Below are positions 10,501 through 17,512 of a DNA stretch of 64,000 nt, one piece after another (the first letter of the stretch is position 1; each line of letters begins with the position of its first letter). The stretch is from the NCBI RefSeq assembly GCF_024359545.1, contig NZ_JAKQZG010000007.1:124001-188000 (forward strand), read 5' to 3'. This DNA comes from Jiella marina (GTDB taxonomy: Bacteria > Pseudomonadota > Alphaproteobacteria > Rhizobiales > Rhizobiaceae). Made by a program: the position numbers and the translations under genes. Under the pieces are notes generated by a model, which was not told where the DNA came from, did not search any database, and was given only the letters and a program-made list of their open reading frames with translations.

Positions 10501-11888
10501 CAGGTAAGGTCGTGAACGGTATTCCCGAGGACCGGTTCGTCATCAACGGCGACGACGACGCCGAGTCGATCACCGGTTCGTCCATCGACGACGAGATCAA
10601 TGGCGGCGGCGGCGATGACCAGATTGCCGGCGGCGCGGGCGACGACACGCTGAACGGCGGCGCCGGGGCGGACAAGCTGTTCGGCGGAACCGGCAGCGAT
10701 ACGGCGAGCTACGCCGGCTCCGATGCCGGCGTCGCGGTCGATCCGCGCAACGGCAACGCCTTCGGCGGCCACGCCGCGGGCGACACGCTGACCAATATCG
10801 AGAACCTCACCGGCTCGGCCTTCTTCGACACGCTCATCGGCAACAGCCAGGCCAACATCCTCAGCGGCGAGAACGGGTTCGACACGCTCCGGGGTCTCGG
10901 CGGCGACGACGAACTCTTCGGTGGCAACGGCAACGACACCCTCATGGGCGACACCGGCGACGATCTTCTCGTCGGCGGGGCCGGCGCGGATGTGCTCGAC
11001 GGCGGCGACGGGATCGATACGGCAAGCTACGCCGACTCCAATGCCGGCGTTTCGGTCGATCTGCGCAACGGCAACGCCTTCGGCGGCCATGCCGCGGGCG
11101 ACACGCTGGCCAATATCGAGAACCTCACCGGCTCGTCCTTCTTCGACACGCTCATCGGCAATGGCGAAGCCAACATCCTTCGCGGCGAGAACGGCTTCGA
11201 CGCGCTTCGCGGCTTCGGCGGCAACGACGAGCTCTTCGGAGGCAACGGCAACGACAATCTCATGGGCGATGGCGGCGACGACCTTCTCGTCGGCGGGGCC
11301 GGGGGCGATGTGCTCGATGGCGGCGCCGACATCGACACCGCGAGCTACGCCGACTCCGACGCCGGCGTGACGATCGACCTGCGCGGCGGCACCGCCTCCG
11401 GTGGCCATGCTCAAGGCGACACGCTGACCGGCATCGAGAACCTGACCGGTTCCTCGTTCTTCGACACGCTGTCCGGCGACAACGGCGTCAACGTGCTCAG
11501 CGGCGGCAACGGCTTCGACACGCTGCGCGGCTTTGCCGGGGACGACACGCTTCTCGGCGGCAATGGCAACGACACGCTCTTCGGCGACGTCGGCTTCGAC
11601 ACGCTGACCGGCGGCGCCGGCAATGACGTCCTCACCGGCGGCTTCAACGGCGACCTCTTCGTCTACGAAAATGGCTTCGGTCAGGACACGATCACAGACT
11701 TCGAGGAGTTCAACAATTTCGAGAAGATCGACCTGTCCGCCGTGACGAACATCACCGACTTCGCCGACCTTTCCGCCAATCATCTCTCCCAGGTCGGCGC
11801 CGATGCCGTGATCACCGACGGGGCGAACACGATCACCCTCACCGACGTCAACATCGCCGATCTCGACGCCAACGACTTCGTCTTCTGA
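4518..11888 (+). CDS. Giant RTX-type calcium-binding protein with seven-fold N-terminal repeat
   Basis: 2456 residues, very Asp- and Gly-rich, no Sec signal. Residues ~45-385 hold seven repeats of ~52 residues, each with GGWxVxW followed by QxxFDAxGxxVG (Trp at 49, 105, 152, 204, 256, 309, 361). From ~387 to the end come many RTX nonapeptides (GGxGxDxL type) arranged in modules with YxxSxxGVxVDLxxGTxxGG and FENxxGSxxxDxLxGD. Residues ~700-855 interrupt this with a domain resembling the pre-peptidase C-terminal (PPC) type (FFSVTL, DTMIRLFAPDGS, GTYVFQM). Three 106-residue near-identical modules lie near the C-terminus. The end, IADLDANDFVF, is the usual alphaproteobacterial type I secretion signal. 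No HlyB/HlyD/TolC genes are nearby. GGAG lies 8 bases before the ATG. Likely a secreted or surface adhesin-like protein that folds on binding calcium; no enzymatic domain is visible. Confidence 0.9.
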   Translation: MSETNSVQNAAAAATTITGATGNAETPVSTTVAEAAFDPSITLLPAGGWIAVWTADNEESGNEFSRTLFQRFDASGNPVGPETQVGDPDAFYSNTSAVPLADGGWMIIHDRGDIVQQRFDADGNAVGGETQINTVSGDLRGATATALEDGGWVVAWHRNGFNEQVFQQVFDAEGNAVGGEVHVNTTTSGRHFVNDIEALPDGGWVVVWNVGGGIGNVEQQRFDANGDPVGGETQVNSIAGGPNSNPTVTALADGGWVVTWADPDGDQNGIFQQRYDSDGDAVGSQTGVNTTTASFQSTPEVTGLPDGGWVVVWHSGGNQDGVYMQRFAANGDPVGTETLVNVTTEGSQRDASVTALDGVGWVVTWRSTDPDTFDDVVMQRVFAADIEGTDGNDVIDGTVFDEAIFGLGGDDTIDGGEGDDTVEGGAGADDMDGGEGIDTLSYAGSAQGVVVRLSDGTATGGDAAGDTFVNFENLTGSAHDDTLAGTTGANVLSGGAGNDTLIGLGGADFLHGGEGNDTFDILPTEDFAGATMDGGAGSDRLLLRTADDVQNAYDLTGTSFLSIEEIEFAADTGGFDENIKTVSLSASQVGGAGLSSTLLIDGNDSTDKKDLISIAMGDATSLDLSGWTFQQWGTVANNGDGEFITITGDGDAETITGSSERDVIDGGAGDDTIDGGGGNDTLDGGDGNDILIGDQISSLSVDETVANNTFETALNIDDPALWSTSENPLVGDSSVPHTTLFVEATEGEFEFFSVTLGAGETITLDVDFGNNSSFGGNVDTMIRLFAPDGSIVADDDDSSTSDGGLGSTSSLDSFLTFTATEAGTYVFQMQQFSDREFDAGEGFAVNVSVTGHAATGTATSGDDVLDGGAGDDLLIGLAGNDTLTGGQGDDQLEGGSGNDTLNGGDGLDTAAFEGADGVVVDLVAGTATGQGDDTLIGVENVIGSDNADTITGDAGDNVIEGRSGDDLIAGLGGADTMNGGSGIDTLDYSASADGVEVNLNAGTGSGGDAEGDSFSGFENVIGSDGDDVISDQANSGVVNIIDGGHGNDRLVKLSNTSGGSQDIWIGGTGTDTFVFDIDPGENTRVIDLARGMITANGEARDLLIGIENVETGGGNDIVGSGRNNVLTAIGDFDNVITGGGGADTIDGGGGNDTADYSTSSGAVDVSLARGTGIGGDAQGDTLTGIENLVGSARGDVLTGDAGDNVLAGLAGGDELNGGEGSDTVDYSASGSGITVDLAAGTVAGGHAEGDTLTDIENVIGSDNADDITGDATDNVIEGGAGGDTLSGGDGTDTLSYARSAAGVTVDLLNQTVSGGDAENDTISGFENVIGSDNADTITGDAGDNEIEAGLGDDTIDGGDGIDTASYAGASGGVTVDLEAGTSSGAAGADTLTNTENIIGSAFDDTLTGDGGTNVIDGGAGNDRIFGGLGRDMLYGGDGDDVLGFTGTNVNDPIVQLVDGGAGVDTLDISDLNLAALTVDLTAGTVTAGGLGPDVVASLVSIENVITGDGDDTIIGDDSDNFFKPGLGDDTVDGGEGNDTVSYEGSGPDLVIDLAAGTSTGRGTDTLISIENATGGGGADTIFGDDGANVLIGNNGADTLDGRGGDDTLDGGNGNDTITLGDGNDTATGGDGNDTFILQDLGFTSSINGGNGADTLDLSGASQAVIYRDDQATLGTTVASVSSIETVIGTDFDDIITEVGNLNDVFAGDGDDLVIFDLSAGSDTVDGGDGIDTLDLNQNTETANFTIDLAAGTYTTGGSIDTVANFENLISGDGNDTITGTAGANVIEGRGGNDTINAGDGDDTIEGGAGADTIDGGDGIDTLTYANSSAAVRTPLFNSNALSGGDAEGDRISNIEIIIGSAFGDNLESAGASELHGGDGNDTLTARGNIDLFGDEGDDILSVHPNGSGRLADATFDGGAGNDTLDIFTDGVEDFTDNALVSLETLSFRNLNGDSSFSFTADQINGFSTISLRDRGGSGDLAIRIAMGDAASLDLSGKVVNGIPEDRFVINGDDDAESITGSSIDDEINGGGGDDQIAGGAGDDTLNGGAGADKLFGGTGSDTASYAGSDAGVAVDPRNGNAFGGHAAGDTLTNIENLTGSAFFDTLIGNSQANILSGENGFDTLRGLGGDDELFGGNGNDTLMGDTGDDLLVGGAGADVLDGGDGIDTASYADSNAGVSVDLRNGNAFGGHAAGDTLANIENLTGSSFFDTLIGNGEANILRGENGFDALRGFGGNDELFGGNGNDNLMGDGGDDLLVGGAGGDVLDGGADIDTASYADSDAGVTIDLRGGTASGGHAQGDTLTGIENLTGSSFFDTLSGDNGVNVLSGGNGFDTLRGFAGDDTLLGGNGNDTLFGDVGFDTLTGGAGNDVLTGGFNGDLFVYENGFGQDTITDFEEFNNFEKIDLSAVTNITDFADLSANHLSQVGADAVITDGANTITLTDVNIADLDANDFVF
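4644..5660 (+). repeat. Seven tandem ~52-residue GGWxVxW repeats in the RTX protein
   Basis: Consensus per unit: L-x-D-G-G-W-V-V-x-W, about ten variable residues, Q-x-x-F-D-A-x-G-x-x-V-G-x-E-x-x-V-N-T. Tryptophan spacing is 56, 47, 52, 52, 53 and 52 residues. Seven units of this length would fit a seven-bladed beta-propeller, which is inference from number and length only. Confidence 0.8.
10698..11651 (+). repeat. Three 318-bp tandem repeats near the RTX gene 3' end
   Basis: Units begin at 10698, 11016 and 11334 with codons for DTASYA. Units 1 and 2 are nearly identical at DNA level over long stretches, for example the codons for NGNAFGGHAAGDTL; unit 3 is more diverged. Each encodes 106 residues carrying several RTX nonapeptides. 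The high identity suggests recent duplication or gene conversion. Confidence 0.85.
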
Positions 11889-11917
11889 CGAACCAGCGTT
11901 TCCCGTCACAAGACCCC

Positions 11918-11948
11918 AGAGCGGAGTCGTGGCAAACGACTTCGCTCT
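11918..11948 (+). terminator. Terminator of the RTX gene
   Basis: 13-bp stem (AGAGCGGAGTCGT with ACGACTTCGCTCT, one G-U pair) and a GGCAA loop, 30 bases after the stop codon, followed by TTCCGTTT. Its partial copy at 4390-4420 supports it being part of the gene unit. Confidence 0.75.
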
Positions 11949-12255
11949 TTCCGTTTGCGCTCGGAGACCGACTGTCAGCTTGCCGGAGACCGCGGGCCGG
12001 GCCCATTGCCAGTCGCCATGCGATGAGGCGGATGGATGGACCCTGGGCTTCTGGGCGCCATGCTGTAATGCGCGGGGAGGGCGAGATGTGTCTGCCTCCG
12101 AGTGGATGCCTCGGCCACTGGAAGCGGGCGTTCTGACAAGAGGCTGCGACCCGGACGAGGGCCGCCGGCTCGACTGATCCTCGCGGAACCTGCCGTCAGC
12201 GCTTGGACGTTCGGCTCCTCTCAAGACCTGGGGTGCGCTTCTCTGCAGGGGCTGG
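11949..12255. other. Intergenic stretch, nothing recognised
   Basis: Between the RTX terminator and the convergent TRAP permease gene. Open frames here are short and have no recognisable product; no clear hairpin for the TRAP operon end was found. Confidence 0.5.
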
Positions 12256-13590
12256 TCACTGCATCCAGGCGAGCAGCACTTGCGAGAGTTCCGGGAAGGC
12301 GGCGATGATGGCGAGGCCGGCAAGGCTTGCGATCAGGAAGGGCACCGCGCCCACCGCGATCCGTTCGAGCGACATGCGGGTGATGTTCGCGGCGACGAAG
12401 AGGTTGATGCCGACGGGCGGCGTGAACAGGCCGATGGCAAGATTGACCATCAGCGCCACGCCGAACCAGACCGGGTCCCAGCCAAGCTGGTGGACGACCG
12501 GCAGGAAGATCGGCAGGGCGATGAACATGATGGTGATCGCGTCCATGAACATGCCGGCGATCAGCACGACCAGCATGATGACGGCGAGGATCACCCATTG
12601 ATTGTCGCTCAAGGCCAGCAGAGCGCTGGAATATTTGCCGACGAGATCGTCCACGGTCACCACCCAGCCGAACAGGCTGGCGAAGGTGACGACCAACATG
12701 ACCACGGCCGAGGAGGCGCTCGCCTCGACGAGGGCGGCGTAGAGTGTTCCGATGGATAGGGTTCGGTAGATGAAGAGGCCGACGAAGAGCGCGTAGACCG
12801 TAGCGACGATCGCGGCTTCGGTGGGCGTGAAGACGCCGCCATAGATGCCGCCGAGGATGACGACTGGCGTCAAGAGGCCCCAAAAGGCGTCAATGAACGA
12901 GCGTCCGAGCCGCGCTCCATAGCCCATGCCTTCGTAGGGAGCCGGGGCGATCGCCGCGAGGCCGCCGTCGGAGGATTCGAGATGCGCCGCATGCCGCGCC
13001 TTGCCGGCGAAGGGCAGTGCCAGAAGCATCGAGACGCCCATCACCAGGCCGGGGATGATCGCGGCGATGAAGAGCTGGGCAATCGAGGTGTCGGCGATGA
13101 CGCCGTAAATGACGAGACCGATCGAGGGCGGAATGACGATCGAAAGCGCCGCGCCCGTGCAGACGAGGGCGGCGGCGAAGGGGCGGGGATAGCCGTCTTC
13201 TGCCATGCCGCGGATGATCAAGGGGCCGATCGCAGCGACCGAGGCCGGCCCCGAGCCGGACACTGCGCCCCAGAACAGGCAGACCACGGTGCCGACGACA
13301 CCCATCCCGCCGGGGAGCGAGCCGACCAGGACGCGGAAGAAACGGATCATCCGCTCGGCGATGCCGACCGTGCCCATGAGGGTGCCGGCAAGGATGAAGA
13401 AGGGAATCGCGAGCAGCGAGAACTTGGCGATGCCGCTCGACAGGAGGTCGCCGACGAGATCGAGCCCGAATCCGATCTGCCACATGGCATAAAGCGAAGA
13501 GAGGCCGAGCGAGAAGGCGACCGGAACCCTCAGCGCGAGTAAGAGGAAGAACAGGATCACCATCTCGGTGCCGGGATCGAGGCCGAGCAC
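12256..13590 (-). CDS. TRAP transporter large permease (DctM type), system 1
   Basis: 444 residues with about 12 membrane segments: the ion-coupled translocation subunit of a TRAP transporter. FFILAGTLMG, GSGPASVAAIG and PPVGINLFVAANI are typical DctM motifs, as is the length. I choose the GTG at 13590 (MLGLDPGTEMVILFF), one base after the DctQ stop, because AGGGAGAG sits 8 bases upstream; many DctM proteins start in this way. It is last in the dctP-dctQ-dctM order. The substrate is unknown; the divergent IclR/thiolase/ligase operon suggests an organic acid that becomes a CoA ester. Confidence 0.93.
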   Translation of the reverse strand: MLGLDPGTEMVILFFLLLALRVPVAFSLGLSSLYAMWQIGFGLDLVGDLLSSGIAKFSLLAIPFFILAGTLMGTVGIAERMIRFFRVLVGSLPGGMGVVGTVVCLFWGAVSGSGPASVAAIGPLIIRGMAEDGYPRPFAAALVCTGAALSIVIPPSIGLVIYGVIADTSIAQLFIAAIIPGLVMGVSMLLALPFAGKARHAAHLESSDGGLAAIAPAPYEGMGYGARLGRSFIDAFWGLLTPVVILGGIYGGVFTPTEAAIVATVYALFVGLFIYRTLSIGTLYAALVEASASSAVVMLVVTFASLFGWVVTVDDLVGKYSSALLALSDNQWVILAVIMLVVLIAGMFMDAITIMFIALPIFLPVVHQLGWDPVWFGVALMVNLAIGLFTPPVGINLFVAANITRMSLERIAVGAVPFLIASLAGLAIIAAFPELSQVLLAWMQ

Positions 13591-13591
13591 G

Positions 13592-14098
13592 TCAGATCTC
13601 TCCCTTGCCGTCACCCGGCCCGTAAATGGCCGTCGCGCCCGCCTGCCGCCATTCCGCCAATCCGGCCTGGACGAGCCGGATCGCGATCAGGGCAAAGCCG
13701 ATCGGGAGCCCGACCGAGACGTACCATTCGGGGATCTGCATGCCCGAGGATGTGATGCCGCTCTCATACTGGTTCTGGACGAGACCGAAGGTGTACCAGG
13801 CCGCAAGTGCGAGGAGCAGGACCGACAGGAGGCCGGAAATCGCGATGGCGACGCGCCTTGCCTCGCGGGGCAGCGAGTCCGTCAGAAGCGTCACCGCCAG
13901 ATGCTCACCCCGCCGGGCCGCGACAGCGGCGCCGAACACCGTCAAAAGCAGAAAGCCGTCGAGCAGGAGTTCCTGGGTGGCGGCGAAGGAATAGCTCGTC
14001 AGATAGCGCACGACGACATTGACGAAGCCGAGGGCAGTCATCGCGAGGAAGATCACGGCGCAGACGATCTTTTCCGCCTCGTCGAGGAGGTGACGCAT
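13592..14098 (-). CDS. TRAP transporter small permease (DctQ type), system 1
   Basis: 168 residues with four predicted membrane segments (near residues 10-30, 45-65, 85-105, 128-148). ATQELLLDGFLLLTVFGAAV and RRGEHLAV fit the DctQ family (usually [EW]E...R..[GH][IV]). It pairs with DctM to form the membrane complex. The stop is one base before the DctM GTG, so translation is coupled. The gap to dctP (136 bases) holds a strong hairpin. Confidence 0.9.
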   Translation of the reverse strand: MRHLLDEAEKIVCAVIFLAMTALGFVNVVVRYLTSYSFAATQELLLDGFLLLTVFGAAVAARRGEHLAVTLLTDSLPREARRVAIAISGLLSVLLLALAAWYTFGLVQNQYESGITSSGMQIPEWYVSVGLPIGFALIAIRLVQAGLAEWRQAGATAIYGPGDGKGEI

Positions 14099-14199
14099 GT
14101 CGGTCTCGTCAGGAATGGGGCGGTGGGCGGAAAGCTGACGGCATTGCCGCGAAATACGGCCGCCACCGGATAGTACGATTGTTCTTGAAATTCAAAATC

Positions 14200-14227
14200 G
14201 GGACCGATCGCCCGGGCGATCGGTCCC
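14200..14227 (-). terminator. Perfect 28-bp palindrome between dctP and dctQ, system 1
   Basis: A perfect palindrome with 14-bp arms (GGGACCGATCGCCC and its complement) starts 7 bases after the dctP stop on the minus strand, followed by GATTTT. As RNA it folds into a ~12-bp stem with a 4-base loop. Placed between binding protein and permeases, it could be a partial terminator or a 3' mRNA protector. It could also bind a protein as DNA. Confidence 0.7.
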
Positions 14228-14234
14228 GAGGGGG

Positions 14235-15263
14235 TCAGTTCGATTGGGCGTTTTCGCCGTTGCCTTCACCCTCGATCGCGTTCTGGAACAGCGAAACGAG
14301 GTCCGGGCCGACCTTCTCGGCCCAGGTGTCGAAAGCCGGCTGGGTCGCCTGGCGGAACGCGTCGATCTCCTCCGCGCTCGGCTCGTAGATTTCCATGCCC
14401 TTTTCCTTCAGGAAATCGACGCCCTTCGCCGTATCTTCGCGGGTGATTTCCTTCTGGTAGGTCATCGCCTCTTGGGCGGCCGAGCGGACCATCTCCTTGG
14501 TCTCGTCGTCCCAGCTGTCCCAGAGCTTCTGCGACACGCCGACGAAGATCGGATCGTAGGAGTAGTGCCAGGTCGTCAGGTACTTCTGCACCTCGTAGAC
14601 CCGCTGCGGGATGATGACGGCGCCGATCGGGTTTTCCTGGCCGTCGACCACGCCCTGCTGAAGGGCCGAGAAGGTCTCGGACCACTGCATCTGCTGCGGG
14701 TTGGCGCCAAGCGCGTTCATCACGTCGATATACATCGGCCCGGCGACACGCATCTTCAGGCCTTCCAGATCGGCGGGGGCCTTCACCGGCTTGACGTTGT
14801 TCGTCACCTCGCGGAAGCCGTTCTCGCCCCAGGCGAGGACCACGATGCCGTGCTCGGCCATGATCTCCGTCATGCGCTCGCCCGGCTCGCCCGAGGTCGT
14901 CGCGTCGACGTCGTCATAGTCGGTGTAGAGATAGGGGAGCGAGAAGACCGCCATTTCCGGTACCAGCGGCGTGACGTTGATCGCCGAGGTGACGACGAAG
15001 TCGAGCGCGCCGCGGCCGACCATCTCGGCCTGCTTCATCTGGTCGCCGCCGGTGAGCTGTGCCATCGGGAAGATGCGCACGTCCATCTCGCCGCCGGACT
15101 TTTCCTGAAGAAGCTCGTTGAACTTCTCGGCGCCCTTCTGCCAGGTCGTCGTGTCGTTGGTGTTGTGGGACAGGCGGAACGTCTCGGCGTTCACCGGCGA
15201 CAGGGCAGTGGCCGCGAAGGCGGCGGCAAGGGCCGCCGCGGCGGCGAGTTGCTTCAGTTTCAT
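14235..15263 (-). CDS. TRAP transporter solute-binding protein (DctP type), system 1
   Basis: 342 residues. A Sec signal peptide (MKLKQL, an Ala-rich core, cleavage near NAETF) sends it to the periplasm. FRLSHNTNDTTTWQKGAEKF at the mature N-terminus, KMRVAGPMYIDVMNALGANP and FSALQQGVVDGQENP are hallmark DctP stretches; the Arg in KMRV usually binds the substrate carboxylate. The ATG at 15263 has GGGAGGAAATT directly upstream. First gene of the TRAP operon, divergent from the IclR operon with a shared 200-bp promoter region carrying two matching operators. Confidence 0.93.
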   Translation of the reverse strand: MKLKQLAAAAALAAAFAATALSPVNAETFRLSHNTNDTTTWQKGAEKFNELLQEKSGGEMDVRIFPMAQLTGGDQMKQAEMVGRGALDFVVTSAINVTPLVPEMAVFSLPYLYTDYDDVDATTSGEPGERMTEIMAEHGIVVLAWGENGFREVTNNVKPVKAPADLEGLKMRVAGPMYIDVMNALGANPQQMQWSETFSALQQGVVDGQENPIGAVIIPQRVYEVQKYLTTWHYSYDPIFVGVSQKLWDSWDDETKEMVRSAAQEAMTYQKEITREDTAKGVDFLKEKGMEIYEPSAEEIDAFRQATQPAFDTWAEKVGPDLVSLFQNAIEGEGNGENAQSN

Positions 15264-15318
15264 CCAATTTCCTCCCGGATCGAAATGGCAGGGGCGCCGA
15301 CCATCTTCTCCCATGGCA

Positions 15319-15331
15319 TCCATATTATGGA
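15319..15331. promoter_or_regulatory. Operator 1 for the adjacent IclR regulator (predicted)
   Basis: TCCATATTATGGA: perfect 6-bp arms around one base, 56 bases upstream of the dctP start. It shares all but two bases with the second site at 15426-15438. Confidence 0.6.
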
Positions 15332-15425
15332 CATGCGGCGCCAACGAATTCGCCAAGGTTGCCATTCCAGAAGGGTGCTTGCAAGTTCATTTCGCTTCCG
15401 TGACAATGCGCATCCGAGAAAGATG

Positions 15426-15438
15426 TCCATAATCTGGA
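15426..15438. promoter_or_regulatory. Operator 2 for the adjacent IclR regulator (predicted)
   Basis: TCCATAATCTGGA: same palindrome as operator 1 with one arm mismatch. Centre-to-centre distance is 107 bp, close to ten helical turns, which would allow looping by an IclR tetramer. It overlaps an alternative ATG at 15423, which argues that translation of the IclR gene starts later, at 15468. Confidence 0.6.
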
Positions 15439-15467
15439 CGGAGCAGGGCTTGGATACGCTGGAAAGA

Positions 15468-16346
15468 ATGGCCCCGGAAGGCAGCGGAGCGCAGAGCGTC
15501 GATCGGGCTCTGACGCTGTTGTCGCTGATCGGGCGCCATTGCGAGAAGGGCGCCTCCCTCGCCGCCATCGTCGAGGGCAGCGGTCTCAACCGGCCGACGG
15601 CGCGCCGTCTGGTGCTCGCCCTGATTCGCTCCCGGCTCGTCGAACAGGACCCGGTCACGAGGCGCTATTTCCTCGGTGAAGAGGCCTATGTGCTGGGTGT
15701 GCTCGCATCCCGGCGCTTCGGGTTCCTCGACTGCGCGCTGGAGAGCCTTGCCAGCCTGTCGAAGACGAGCGGCGATACGAGCTTCGCGTCGATCCGGCGC
15801 GGCGACTATTCGGTCTGCCTGCATCGCGAGGAAGGCGCATTTCCCATCCGCACCCATGCCCTTGACCCGGGCCATCGCCATCCGCTCGGCGTTGGCGCGG
15901 GTGCGATGGCCATGCTCGCCGCCCTCGACGATGCCGAGATTGCCCGGATCCTGGACACCAATCAGGCAATTCTTGCCGAGCACTATCCTGCCTATACGAG
16001 CGAAGCTTTCGCACAGGACATCGCCTTTGCGCGCAGCCGGGGCTACGCCTTGAACCCGGGTCGAGTTCTGCAGAATTCCTGGGCGATCGGCATGGCGGTG
16101 CGATATCCCGACGGCCATATCGCCGGCGCGCTGTCCGTCGCGGCAATCGACAGCCGCATGGGCGAAGCGCGGCAGGCGGAACTCGCGCGCGATCTCGCCG
16201 CGGAGGTCCTGAAGGTCGAAACTCGGCTGTCGGGTCGGTTCGGAGCCCACCCTACAACCAATGGCAGACCCTTCAAGACGGCGCGGGGCGATCTCCCACC
16301 GCAGTCCCATTCCACAGCCCCATCGACGGGAGGAGTTGAACCATGA
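15468..16346 (+). CDS. IclR-family transcriptional regulator
   Basis: 292 residues. The N-terminal winged helix (QSVDRALTLLSLI, then LAAIVEGSGLNRPTARRLV) is typical IclR; the C-terminal effector domain includes HPLGVGAGAMAMLAAL and YALNPGRVLQNSWAIGMAV. The ATG at 15468 places the conserved QSVDRAL near residue 9, as in most family members; an upstream ATG at 15423 would place a predicted operator inside the coding sequence. The stop overlaps the thiolase start by 4 bases (ATGA), so regulator and enzymes form one operon. It probably controls both this operon and the divergent TRAP 1 genes in response to the substrate or a CoA-pathway intermediate. Confidence 0.9.
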   Translation: MAPEGSGAQSVDRALTLLSLIGRHCEKGASLAAIVEGSGLNRPTARRLVLALIRSRLVEQDPVTRRYFLGEEAYVLGVLASRRFGFLDCALESLASLSKTSGDTSFASIRRGDYSVCLHREEGAFPIRTHALDPGHRHPLGVGAGAMAMLAALDDAEIARILDTNQAILAEHYPAYTSEAFAQDIAFARSRGYALNPGRVLQNSWAIGMAVRYPDGHIAGALSVAAIDSRMGEARQAELARDLAAEVLKVETRLSGRFGAHPTTNGRPFKTARGDLPPQSHSTAPSTGGVEP

Positions 16347-17512
16347 GCAAGGCACGTATCGTCGGCTGGTCTCACAGCCATTTCGGCAAGGTCGAGGCGC
16401 CGTCCACCGAAGCGCTCATGCGCGAAGTAGTCGGTCCGGCCATCGACCATGCCGGTATCGAGACGTCGGACGTCGACGGGATCTTCGTCGGCGTCATGAA
16501 CAACGGCTTTTCCAAGCAGGACTTTCAGGGCGCCCTCGTCGGCATGGCCCATGACGGGCTCGGCCAGGTGCCGGCCGTGCGCATGGAGAACGCCTGCGCC
16601 ACGGGGTCGGCGGCGCTCTATTCCGCGATGGACTTCATCGAAGCCGGGCGAGGCCGCATCGCCGTGGTCGTCGGGGCCGAGAAGATGACGGCGATCCCGA
16701 CCGTCGAAGTTGGCGACATCCTCCTCGGTGCGAGCTATCGGGAAGAAGAGGCGGAGGTCGAAGGTGGCTTCGCCGGCATTTTCGGCCGTATCGCCCAGAC
16801 CTATTTCCAGAAGTTCGGCGACCGCTCCGAAGAGCTGGCGATGATCGCGGCGAAGAACCATCAGAACGGCCTCGCCAACCCTTACGCCCACATGCGCAAG
16901 GATTTCGGCTTCGAGTTCTGCAACACCGTCTCGGACAAGAACCCCTATGTCGCCCCGCCGCTCCGGCGAACCGATTGCTCGCTGGTCTCCGACGGCGCGG
17001 CGGCGATCGTGATCGCCGACGAGGAAGTCGCCGAAGGGCTGGAGCGGGCGATCGCCTTCCGAGCACGGCGCCACGTCAATGACGTCCTCGCGATCAGCCG
17101 GCGCGATCCGACCGAGTTTGCCGGCGCAAGGACCGCCTGGGCGAAGGCGCTCGAAGAGGCGGGCCTCACCCTCGACGATCTCGATTTCGTCGAGACCCAC
17201 GACTGCTTCACCATCGCGGAGATGATCGAATACGAGGCGATGGGCCTCGCCAAGCGCGGCGAGGGCTACAAGGTCGTGCGCGAAGGCATCACGCGCAAGG
17301 ACGGCCGGCTTCCGGTCAATCCCTCGGGGGGCCTGAAGTCGAAGGGCCATCCGATCGGCGCCACCGGCGTGTCGATGCATGTCATGGCCGCCATGCAGCT
17401 CATGGACGAGGCCGGCGACATGCAGGTCTCCGGCGCGAAGACCGCCGGTGTCTTCAACATGGGCGGCGCCGCGGTCGCGAACTACGTGTCGATCCTGGAG
17501 CGCGTGAAGTGA
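16343..17512 (+). CDS. Thiolase-family protein (SCP2-like acetyl-CoA acyltransferase)
   Basis: 389 residues. ENACATGSAAL contains the nucleophilic Cys of thiolases, ETHDCFTIAE holds a catalytic His region, and SKGHPIGATG is the conserved C-terminal glycine loop. The sequence is closest in pattern to the SCP-x/SCP2 thiolase group, many of which degrade branched or unusual acyl-CoA esters or act with a partner protein. Degradative cleavage of a 3-oxoacyl-CoA is the likely role. The start overlaps the IclR stop and the end overlaps the ligase GTG, each by 4 bases. The C-terminal Cys common in degradative thiolases (CxG) is not visible; the end reads GVFNMGGAA, as in many SCP2-like members. Confidence 0.88.
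   Translation: MSKARIVGWSHSHFGKVEAPSTEALMREVVGPAIDHAGIETSDVDGIFVGVMNNGFSKQDFQGALVGMAHDGLGQVPAVRMENACATGSAALYSAMDFIEAGRGRIAVVVGAEKMTAIPTVEVGDILLGASYREEEAEVEGGFAGIFGRIAQTYFQKFGDRSEELAMIAAKNHQNGLANPYAHMRKDFGFEFCNTVSDKNPYVAPPLRRTDCSLVSDGAAAIVIADEEVAEGLERAIAFRARRHVNDVLAISRRDPTEFAGARTAWAKALEEAGLTLDDLDFVETHDCFTIAEMIEYEAMGLAKRGEGYKVVREGITRKDGRLPVNPSGGLKSKGHPIGATGVSMHVMAAMQLMDEAGDMQVSGAKTAGVFNMGGAAVANYVSILERVK

Noticed and set aside
5690-11650. CRISPR-like array because of many short repeats
   Set aside because: The repeats are in-frame RTX nonapeptide codons within one open frame, without constant repeats and unique spacers.
14244-15467. N-terminal extension of the IclR open frame across the dctP gene
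   Set aside because: It is antisense to dctP; the IclR motifs start at about 15490 and the start at 15468 fits the family.
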